Shown here one piece after another: positions 1 to 5,576 of a stretch of DNA of 16,315 nucleotides. The translations under genes and the position numbers were made by a program. Every line of letters starts with the position of its first letter. Within the stretch, counting starts at the first letter, position 1. Where the stretch lies: positions 1 through 16,315 of the forward strand of contig JBBRGG010000054.1 in the NCBI GenBank assembly GCA_038240875.1, read 5' to 3'. Source of the DNA: JBBRGG01 sp038240875. Its GTDB lineage: Bacteria > Planctomycetota > Phycisphaerae > Phycisphaerales > UBA1924. The notes beneath the pieces were generated by a model. It did no database searches. It was given only the letters and a program-made list of their open reading frames with translations, and was not told the DNA's origin.

Positions 1-414
1 GTAGTCGTACCCGGCTTCGACCGGATCTTTGAGAACCAGGGCTGCGTGATCATGGGCGAGAAGTGCGTCAACGGTTTCAGAGACGATTGTCTGGTCGATG
101 GATGCGCGGTGGAGGGTGCGGCTGGTGGTTGGGCAGGCGACGATCGAGCCGCCTGCGACGACGACAGGATCGCGCTGGTCAATTGCGCGAAGAACATGGA
201 CGCATTCGACCAAGCCACGGCCGGTGCAGATGATGACGCGAAGGCCTTGGGCGCGAGCGGCGTGAAGAGCGGCGATGTTGGCGAGGGAAGGTTCGCCGAC
301 GCGGTTTAGGAGGGTGCCATCGAGGTCGATGGCGATCAGGTCATAGCGACGCGACGCGACGGCGGGTGCTGGAGAGTTGGCGGGAGAGGCTCTATTGGAT
401 AGGGATGAGTTCAT
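1..414 (-). CDS. HAD-family (Cof-like) hydrolase, C-terminus cut off by the window edge
   Basis: This partial gene encodes the first 138 residues of a haloacid-dehalogenase superfamily phosphatase and reads off the left edge without a stop. HAD motif I is clear: DLDGT at residues 30-34, where Asp30 is the expected nucleophile and Asp32 the general acid. It is followed by motif II in IICTGR (Thr64), and by AGGSIV near residue 87 in place of the usual Cof-family NGA. The layout (motif I, helix, TGR, then a cap-like segment) fits Cof-type class IIB sugar- or nucleotide-phosphate phosphatases. The substrate cannot be read from this fragment. The first roughly 22 residues are a Ser/Ala/Pro-rich leader that looks disordered, and no strong Shine-Dalgarno precedes the chosen ATG, so the true start could lie slightly downstream. 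It is divergent from the next gene. Confidence 0.85.
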   Translation of the reverse strand, partial: MNSSLSNRASPANSPAPAVASRRYDLIAIDLDGTLLNRVGEPSLANIAALHAARAQGLRVIICTGRGLVECVHVLRAIDQRDPVVVAGGSIVACPTTSRTLHRASIDQTIVSETVDALLAHDHAALVLKDPVEAGYDY

Positions 415-878
415 GCGTGCGTAAGCGTATGAGGGAAGTTTGAGGCAAAGGAACGCGTGCTATCGGTGCTGGAGATGGTCCGCAAATGTGCGCACAAACG
501 TGGTACTTACAGGCTCACTACGTGAAGCTGCGCGAGGTGTCGGACGTTGCGTGGTTCGTAGGTCCTTGAAAAAGTACCCGGAACGTGCGCACAAATCAGG
601 CGCGGGCGAACGCGACAGTATGTGATTCAGCGCTTGATTTTGCAAACAAAGTTGCGAACGAAAGTGTTGCTACGTGCCTGGTCGCGCGGCGTTGTCGGCA
701 TGGGCGCGACACGCGTGGCATCTGGCATGATGCGTATGGCGCGAGCGCAATTGCGCGACAACACGCGAGTGTAAAGAGCCTTTGGCGACGATGAAGCAGT
801 GCACGCGTGGAGCCTGCCTTTGGCCAGCTCCCAAGCACAACCGCTCGCAGCGCGAGCTATTTGGAAGGAGCTTGGATC
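415..878. other. Divergent intergenic region with short repeats, no gene seen
   Basis: This 464-bp gap separates the divergent HAD and GspE-N-like genes and should hold both promoters, but I see no convincing -35/-10 pair. It contains a perfect 10-bp palindrome TGTGCGCACA at 487-496. The 11-mer gtgcgcacaaa occurs twice, at 488-498 and 585-595. There is a 12-nt-period direct repeat (TTGCAAACAAAG, then TTGCGAACGAAAG) at 640-664, and a perfect 12-bp palindrome GCGCAATTGCGC at 745-756. Short ORFs here look random in composition and I do not call them. No tRNA or rRNA is recognisable. Confidence 0.5.
863..870 (+). promoter_or_regulatory. Ribosome binding site that sets the start at 879
   Basis: GGAAGGAG lies 8 nt upstream of the ATG at 879. 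This favours that start over the in-frame ATG at 807, which would add 24 residues unlike the family. Confidence 0.75.
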
Positions 879-1358
879 ATGTCGACGATTCCGCACTTGG
901 GCGAGTTGTTGGTGAAGTCGGGCGTGATTTCCGCGAGCCAGCGGGATCAGGTATTGGAAGCGCAGCGGATGCGAGGCGGACCGTTTGGCGCGGTCGCCGA
1001 GGAAATGTTTGGGATTAGCCCGTTGACAGTGGAGAAGGCGTGGGCCGAGCAGTATTCGATGTTTGCGGCGCATGTTGATCCGCGGACGTACAACGTGATG
1101 CCTCGGGCTCTTGAGGTGATCACGCGGCGGCAGGCGTGGCAGTTTCATGTGATGCCTTTGACGTTCCAGGGGAACGATTTGCTCGCGTGTACGACGCGCG
1201 ATTCGCTGGTACGGGCGCTGCGATTTGTGGGTTGGCGGTTGGGGCACGCGTGCCAATTTGTGCTTGCGGAGCCTTTGCAGCTTGGCGAGGCGCTCGAAAG
1301 GCATTATCCACTCGCGGGGATGTCGGCGCAGAACGTGCTGGAACGGATTCCGGCGTAG
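879..1358 (+). CDS. Stand-alone GspE/MshE N-terminal domain protein
   Basis: The 159-residue protein matches the general pattern of the N-terminal domain found on type II secretion and type IV pilus assembly ATPases (T2SSE_N/MshEN). Residues 6-60 form the helical half (LGELLVKSGVIS, then an FGAVAEEMFGIS turn). Residues 68-143 form the alpha/beta half (VMPRALEVITRRQ, then LACTTRD). No ATPase domain follows: there is no Walker A or B motif, and the stop falls right after the domain. In the full-length ATPases this domain contacts the inner-membrane platform or binds cyclic-di-GMP. A free copy could be a c-di-GMP sensor or a regulator of a pilus or secretion ATPase, but that is inference. The start is set by a good Shine-Dalgarno at 863-870. 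It stands alone, 328 bp before rimO on the same strand. Confidence 0.75.
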   Translation: MSTIPHLGELLVKSGVISASQRDQVLEAQRMRGGPFGAVAEEMFGISPLTVEKAWAEQYSMFAAHVDPRTYNVMPRALEVITRRQAWQFHVMPLTFQGNDLLACTTRDSLVRALRFVGWRLGHACQFVLAEPLQLGEALERHYPLAGMSAQNVLERIPA

Positions 1359-1686
1359 TGGATTTGGTTGATAGTCAGGGAGGGCTGATTGGTGTGGAGA
1401 GATTGATGCCAGGATGGTTTACGTGCGACGCTTTGTGAGGTGGTTGTGGGAAACAGGATCAGACCCTACTACTTGCCACGCCTTGGTGCACCATCTTTCT
1501 TGGGCTGTTTGGAAGTTATCGGCGAGCGGCCTGTGTGCTTGGTCATGCCGAGGGCTTCTATTGGCGCGAAAGGGCGGTGCACCGAGGCGGCGGCGCAGGT
1601 TTGGGCAGGTTTTGAGGGTGGTTTTGACTTGCTTTGGGCTTGCATTTGGCGTGCTGGGCAGGGTGGGCGCGCTACCCTTTGATACA
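1359..1686. other. Intergenic region before rimO
   Basis: The rimO frame is open through much of this stretch, from an ATG at 1414, but the 91 residues it would add (rich in Arg, Trp, Leu and Cys) resemble nothing in RimO. I therefore treat it as non-coding. An 11-codon mini-ORF at 1406-1438 (MPGWFTCDAL) has a GGAGAG just upstream and could be a leader peptide or chance. TTGACT at 1624-1629 and TACCCT at 1673-1678 are weak promoter-like hexamers with poor spacing. I see nothing else in it. Confidence 0.4.
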
Positions 1687-3666
1687 ATGACAAAGTCGTC
1701 TCCAGCAAGAGGTTCTGTCGCGCGTTCGGTACGTTCTAGTTCTGCACGTTCGGCTGCAAACGCCGGGAAGCAAGCTGGGGCTTTGGTTGCAGGCAACAAA
1801 GTTGCTGCGAAGAAAGTTGCGGGTAAGAAGGTCGCGCCTAAGAAGGTTGCTGGAAAGAAAGTCGTTGGTAAGACGGCTTCTGCCGCGAAGAAGATTTCTA
1901 GCGCGAAGAAAGCTGCTGGTACTAGTAAGCCAAACTCGATACCTCGCGCTGCCAAGCGGCATGAAGCCAAGGCACCTAGGCCGATTTTGACCGTGTCGCT
2001 GGTCAGCCTTGGATGCCCGAAGAATCTGGTGGACTCAGAAAAGATGCTGGGGTTGCTTGCAGAGTCGGGGTTGACGCCCGTGTCGAGCCAGGCCGAGGGG
2101 TTTGGCGGCGCGGACGCGGTGGTAGTGAACACCTGCGGATTTTTGGAAGCGAGCAAAGAAGAGTCGCTGTCGGTCATCAAGGAAGCGATTGAAGCGAAGA
2201 ACAAAGGCTTGATCCAGCGCGTGGTGGTCGCGGGTTGCTTGGTGCAGCGGCATCGTGCAAAGATGCTGGAATGGGCCCCTGGGATCGACGCGATGGTGGG
2301 TGTGTTTGATCGCGACAAGATTGTGGAAGCGGTCGCGCCGGCGGGCGTGGGCGTGGCGACGCCTGCAAAAGGAAGCAAGCACGCGTCGGCACTTGACGCG
2401 AGCGATCGCCCCAATTACTGGATCGCGGCCAACGCGCTGGTTGCGGCGGACCAACGCGGGATGAAGACCACGGGCCTTACGGTCAATGGGAAGGATGGCA
2501 AGGGCATCGGGTATTTCGAGGATGATTCGTCGCGGCTTCGGCTGACGCCCAGGCATTATGCGTACTTGCGGATTTCGGAAGGGTGCAACCAGAATTGTGC
2601 CTTCTGCACGATTCCTTCGATCCGAGGCAAGATGCGAAGCAAGCCAGCGGAACGCATCGTCGCGGAAGCACGCGAGCTTTTGCTTGATGGCGCGCATGAA
2701 TTGCTCATGATCGGGCAGGACACCACGAGCTATGGCGACGATATTGGAACTGGTTTGAGTTCGGGTTTGCGGGCGAATGCGAGCGTCGCGAACGTATCGG
2801 GCTCGGGCTTGGCTGATATGGGCGGGTTGCCTTCGCTGCTTAAGAGCTTGTCAGACACGGTGGGCGAGGTTTCAGGATCGGGATGGTTGCGGTTGATGTA
2901 CGCGTACCCGACCAACTTCACGCAGCCGATTATCGATGCGTTCGCGGCGTTGTGTGCCAAGGGATTCTTGATTCCGTACCTCGATATTCCGTTGCAGCAC
3001 GGCAGCGATCGCGTCTTGTCGCTCATGCGGCGGAACGTCACGCGAGCCCAGCAAGGAGCGGTCATTCGCGGCTTGCAGAAGCAGGTCCCTGGGATGGCGA
3101 TTCGTACGACGTTTATCTCTGGGTTCCCTGGCGAGACCGAAGCGGATCACAACGAGTTGCTTGATTTCGTCGAAGAGATGAACTTTGAGAACGTTGGTAT
3201 TTTCGAGTACTCGCACGAGGCTGGGACGGTTGCGGGAACGATGGAAGAAGATCCGTCGCTCGCGGTTGCGCCGGAGGTTAAGGCGCGGCGGCGTGGCGAA
3301 GTGATGGCGCTGCAGCAGCGGATCGTGTTTGATCGAAACAAAGCGGTTGCCGCGAAGTTTGATGAGAAGCGGCCTTTGGATGGCGCGGGGAAGATTTCTG
3401 GCGTGGTGCGAGATGTGATCATCGATGCAGGGTTACAGACGCGAGGGCGCAGGACTACGGGCGTGGTGGAGGCGGGGCGTTTGTATCAAGGCCGAACTAC
3501 GTCGCAGGCGCCGCAGATCGATGGCATGACGTTTGTGCACAGCAAGAACGAGCTCGCGTCAGGTGAAGTGGTTCGGTGCGTGATCGTCGATTGGGATGGG
3601 TACGACCTGATTGCAAGGCCTGTGGCGGAATTAGAGAAGCGGCTGTCGCTGACAGTGCTGCGGTAA
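1687..3666 (+). CDS. rimO: Ribosomal protein S12 methylthiotransferase RimO with lysine-rich N-terminal extension
   Basis: RimO is a radical-SAM enzyme that adds a methylthio group to a conserved Asp of ribosomal protein S12. With the start at 1687 it has 659 residues, against roughly 430-450 for typical RimO. Residues 1-100 are an extra Ala/Lys/Ser-rich tail with five-residue repeats of the type KKVAG/KKVAP (residues 42-61), reminiscent of histone H1-like tails. The methylthiotransferase domain (about 102-225) shows its three cluster cysteines: Cys110 (SLGCPKN), Cys150 (NTCGF) and Cys184 (AGCLVQR). The radical-SAM domain (about 290-500) has C300-x3-C304-x2-C307 (CNQNCAFC). A TRAM RNA-binding domain ends the protein (about 545-645). 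Extra segments lie at about 226-285 and 352-398. No Shine-Dalgarno precedes 1687, so translation may be leaderless. A longer form from 1414 is possible but unlikely. Confidence 0.95.
   Translation: MTKSSPARGSVARSVRSSSARSAANAGKQAGALVAGNKVAAKKVAGKKVAPKKVAGKKVVGKTASAAKKISSAKKAAGTSKPNSIPRAAKRHEAKAPRPILTVSLVSLGCPKNLVDSEKMLGLLAESGLTPVSSQAEGFGGADAVVVNTCGFLEASKEESLSVIKEAIEAKNKGLIQRVVVAGCLVQRHRAKMLEWAPGIDAMVGVFDRDKIVEAVAPAGVGVATPAKGSKHASALDASDRPNYWIAANALVAADQRGMKTTGLTVNGKDGKGIGYFEDDSSRLRLTPRHYAYLRISEGCNQNCAFCTIPSIRGKMRSKPAERIVAEARELLLDGAHELLMIGQDTTSYGDDIGTGLSSGLRANASVANVSGSGLADMGGLPSLLKSLSDTVGEVSGSGWLRLMYAYPTNFTQPIIDAFAALCAKGFLIPYLDIPLQHGSDRVLSLMRRNVTRAQQGAVIRGLQKQVPGMAIRTTFISGFPGETEADHNELLDFVEEMNFENVGIFEYSHEAGTVAGTMEEDPSLAVAPEVKARRRGEVMALQQRIVFDRNKAVAAKFDEKRPLDGAGKISGVVRDVIIDAGLQTRGRRTTGVVEAGRLYQGRTTSQAPQIDGMTFVHSKNELASGEVVRCVIVDWDGYDLIARPVAELEKRLSLTVLR
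1795..1872 (+). repeat. 15-nt coding repeats for the KKVAG-type lysine tail of RimO
   Basis: Imperfect 15-nt units encode consecutive pentapeptides NKVAA, KKVAG, KKVAP, KKVAG and KKVVG. Codon use alternates AAG/AAA and GTT/GTC, so the protein repeat is better conserved than the DNA. It lies wholly inside the N-terminal extension. Confidence 0.8.
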
Positions 3667-3721
3667 GCGGCAAGTGCGGTAAAAGGCTCGCGTGGCTCTC
3701 TATGTACTGCATGAAATTAGG

Positions 3722-3789
3722 GTGAAATCGCGTTGAAGGCGAGATCGTGTTTAGAGCGAAATCGTGTTGAGGGCGATATCGTGCATCAC
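3722..3789. repeat. Degenerate 17-nt tandem repeat between convergent genes
   Basis: Four head-to-tail 17-nt units fill this stretch: gtgaaatcgcgttgaag, gcgagatcgtgtttaga, gcgaaatcgtgttgagg and gcgatatcgtgcatcac. All share a core close to GCGANATCGTGTT. Units 1+2 against 3+4 agree at 23 of 26 positions over the best-conserved stretch (3724-3749 and 3758-3783). It sits in the 239-bp gap between the 3' ends of rimO and the convergent membrane-protein gene. No convincing terminator is visible in that gap. The role is unknown: iterated protein-binding sites or a tandem-repeat locus are both possible. Confidence 0.75.
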
Positions 3790-3905
3790 ATTGGTGGATG
3801 CAGAAAGCCTAGAGGTCCAAGCCCTTCTGGACTATTGGCGGCACGCGACAGACGATCAGTGAGAGACGGCTTCCAAGGCAGGCCGAAGATTAATCACGAT
3901 TTGTT

Positions 3906-5177
3906 TTACGACGGCTTGATGCCGCCGGAGGTACCTCGGGTCGTGGTGTCGCGGCCGCCTGGGTCTGCGTTATTTTTGCCCGGATTATTTCGGCGTTCGC
4001 TCTCACGGCGGTCGCTCTCGCGTTTTACGTCGTCCAGTTTGCGATCAAGATCGCGCACGGTGTCGCGTAGGCGGTCGATTTCTTGTTGATGCTCGCGGAC
4101 TTTGCGGCTGGATTCGCGGATGCCTTGGGCGTCGCCCATGTCGCGCTTCCAGCGGTCAAATTCGTCCCAAGTGCGGTTCATGTCGTCCCACTTCCAGCGG
4201 CGTTGTGCGTCGGCTTCCCATTGGCGCTGCCAACGTTCTTGCTCGTCGCGTTGGAGGCGGATGGCTTCTTCGCGGGTGATGCCTGTGAGAGAGTTGGCGG
4301 TGGTTGTTGAGCCTTGGCGAGACAGGCTTAGGAGTGGCGGGCGGATGGCGCGCTCGACAAGAACGGCGACGAGAGTTCGACGGCGGCCATCGCGGCCGAC
4401 TTCGAGGGTGCCGTTTTTCGCACGATTTGGATCGTCCCAGCGAACGCGTTCGGCGACGCGAGCGACGATGTAGCCGACCTCGAAGCGAGCTATATCGTCG
4501 AGCATGGCGCAGCCATCGGCGTCGGCGCTGATGAGAAGGTCGCCTGGGGCAAGGTCGCGGTTGGGACGCTCTTTATCTTCGACGATCCATAGGCGGGCCA
4601 TACCAGAAATTGCAACATCGTGAGATAGGCCTGGGCCATCCCAGCCCCAGGCGCGATCGGCGTCGTTGGGATTGGCGGGTTGGTTATTGGGAGATGGAAT
4701 GCGGGCGGCGGTGCCACGGGTTAATTGAGGGTCGGCGGCGCGATCAAAGGCGTGGAGAGATTCGGGGACGACGACGCCAAGGATCGCGGGGTCGTTGGCG
4801 CGAGAAGATGGCAGGATGCCTAGGCGAAGCGAATCAGCCTCACGCAGGTTCGCGCCGGTCATGGTGACTAGCGAGCCTGGAAGGATGTCGATAGTGGCGC
4901 GAGCGGGGACTCGACCAGATAAGTCGGTGGGATTGGCGAATTCGGTTAATTCGGCGACTGAAGTGATAGAGGCCAACATTCCCGGGGCGAACGTGCCGGG
5001 GGCGAGCGTGCCGGGGGCGAGTTGTGGAGAAGTAGGCTTTGTGTTCAGGTCGTTGGCGAAGCCGACGGCATGGCTTAATGCGTATACGAAGACTGCGGTT
5101 GTGCCGACGCCGACGGTAGCGCCGAGGAAGGACTTGAAGGCGACAGACTTGAAAGTGTTTCGATTGGAAATGGTCAT
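3906..5177 (-). CDS. Membrane-anchored two-part beta-domain protein with coiled-coil tail, function unknown
   Basis: This 423-residue protein begins with a basic stretch and one hydrophobic segment (about 17-41), read as a signal anchor or signal peptide. A short LAPGT repeat follows (53-67). Two related beta-rich blocks come next. The first (about 86-140) contains ILPGSLVTMTG and ILGVVVPES. The second (about 187-276) contains VAISGMARLWIVE, LAPGDLLISADADGCAML, GYIVARVAE and TLVAVLVER. Together they resemble the repeated 'PGDLL...G.A...iGka' modules seen in many exported or tail-associated hypothetical proteins. This is pattern recognition, not a database match. Residues 300-398 are highly charged and Trp/Arg/Asp-rich with a strong coiled-coil look, and the last 25 are a Gly/Asn/Thr tail. 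The start at 5177 has a good Shine-Dalgarno; a longer in-frame ATG at 5258 is less likely. It lies downstream of the T6SS operon, separated by a terminator, so it is probably independent. Confidence 0.75.
   Translation of the reverse strand: MTISNRNTFKSVAFKSFLGATVGVGTTAVFVYALSHAVGFANDLNTKPTSPQLAPGTLAPGTFAPGMLASITSVAELTEFANPTDLSGRVPARATIDILPGSLVTMTGANLREADSLRLGILPSSRANDPAILGVVVPESLHAFDRAADPQLTRGTAARIPSPNNQPANPNDADRAWGWDGPGLSHDVAISGMARLWIVEDKERPNRDLAPGDLLISADADGCAMLDDIARFEVGYIVARVAERVRWDDPNRAKNGTLEVGRDGRRRTLVAVLVERAIRPPLLSLSRQGSTTTANSLTGITREEAIRLQRDEQERWQRQWEADAQRRWKWDDMNRTWDEFDRWKRDMGDAQGIRESSRKVREHQQEIDRLRDTVRDLDRKLDDVKRESDRRESERRNNPGKNNADPGGRDTTTRGTSGGIKPS
4977..5021 (-). repeat. Three 15-nt coding repeats (LAPGT units)
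   Basis: Three consecutive 15-nt units encode LAPGT, LAPGT and FAPGM just after the membrane segment of the 423-residue protein. They form a short proline-rich stalk. The first two are nearly identical in DNA, suggesting recent slippage. Confidence 0.8.
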
Positions 5178-5186
5178 GCGTCGGAA

Positions 5187-5192
5187 CTCCTC
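5187..5192 (-). promoter_or_regulatory. Ribosome binding site that sets the start at 5177
   Basis: On the minus strand GAGGAG precedes the ATG at 5177 by 9 nt. This supports that start rather than the ATG 27 codons upstream at 5258, which would also spoil the basic-then-hydrophobic signal-anchor layout. Confidence 0.75.
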
Positions 5193-5532
5193 AATTACCA
5201 AATTCGAGCGAAGATAGAGAGGATGAGAGACATGCACAAGTCGAGTGCTTGAGAGCATTCTAATTCTGTAAGACGCGTGAAGGTGTTTCGGGTTCGCTGT
5301 GAAGATTTATTAAGTGTTGATGAGGAAGGAGTGCTTTGTATGTTCGCACAAAGAGGATAACTATTGGAGCAAGGCAACTTTTAACGGCTAGCAAGGCAGA
5401 GATAATGGAGAGTATCTATATCGAGATTGCGAAAGCATTGTGGCTTTTACTGAGTGATAATACATTGTCATGATGGCACAGAAATATAATAACTCGCCGG
5501 GACGGCCGGACTACCCAAGCTCAAGGCGTCCG

Positions 5533-5576
5533 AAAAAAACGCGCCCAAAGTAAACGTGCCTAAAAAAAGGGCGCGC
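5533..5576 (-). terminator. Rho-independent terminator of the T6SS cargo operon
   Basis: On the minus strand CGCGCCC (5575-5569) pairs perfectly with GGGCGCG (5546-5540) across a 22-nt loop, and a run of seven T follows at 5539-5533. The stem can extend by G-T and A-T pairs into the stop codon of the 701-residue gene, so termination begins immediately after translation ends. Confidence 0.8.

Larger units (their letters stand above)
5178..5576. other. AT-rich intergenic region with operon terminator and an inverted repeat
   Basis: This 399-bp gap is visibly richer in A/T than the rest of the window. It contains the T6SS-operon terminator at its right end and must hold the promoter of the 423-residue protein gene. 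No strong -35/-10 pair stands out. A 6-bp inverted repeat, CTTTGT-N8-ACAAAG, lies at 5334-5353, about 160 bp upstream of that gene's start, and could be an operator. The only ORFs here are short and of random composition. Confidence 0.45.

Noticed and set aside
627..1304. Minus-strand ORF of 225 codons across the GspE-N-like gene
   Set aside because: Arg/His/Pro-rich shadow composition and no domain; the plus-strand gene has a clear family pattern and a ribosome binding site.
1414..1686. N-terminal extension of RimO from the ATG at 1414
   Set aside because: The extra 91 residues are unlike RimO and rich in Trp, Cys and Arg; the ATG at 1687 begins the plausible Ser/Lys-rich tail.
1419..2414. 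Long minus-strand ORF of 331 codons antisense to rimO
   Set aside because: It mirrors the codon structure of the verified RimO frame, has low-complexity Ala/Thr/Pro composition and no start signal.
3722..3789. CRISPR array
   Set aside because: The 17-nt units are contiguous with no spacers between them and are degenerate.
3813..3833. Terminator after rimO (GTCCA/TGGAC hairpin)
   Set aside because: Only a 5-bp stem and no T-run on either strand.
3733..4089. Plus-strand ORF of 118 codons after rimO
   Set aside because: It runs through the 17-nt repeats and then antisense to the coiled-coil region; the Arg/Ser-rich tail is a shadow.
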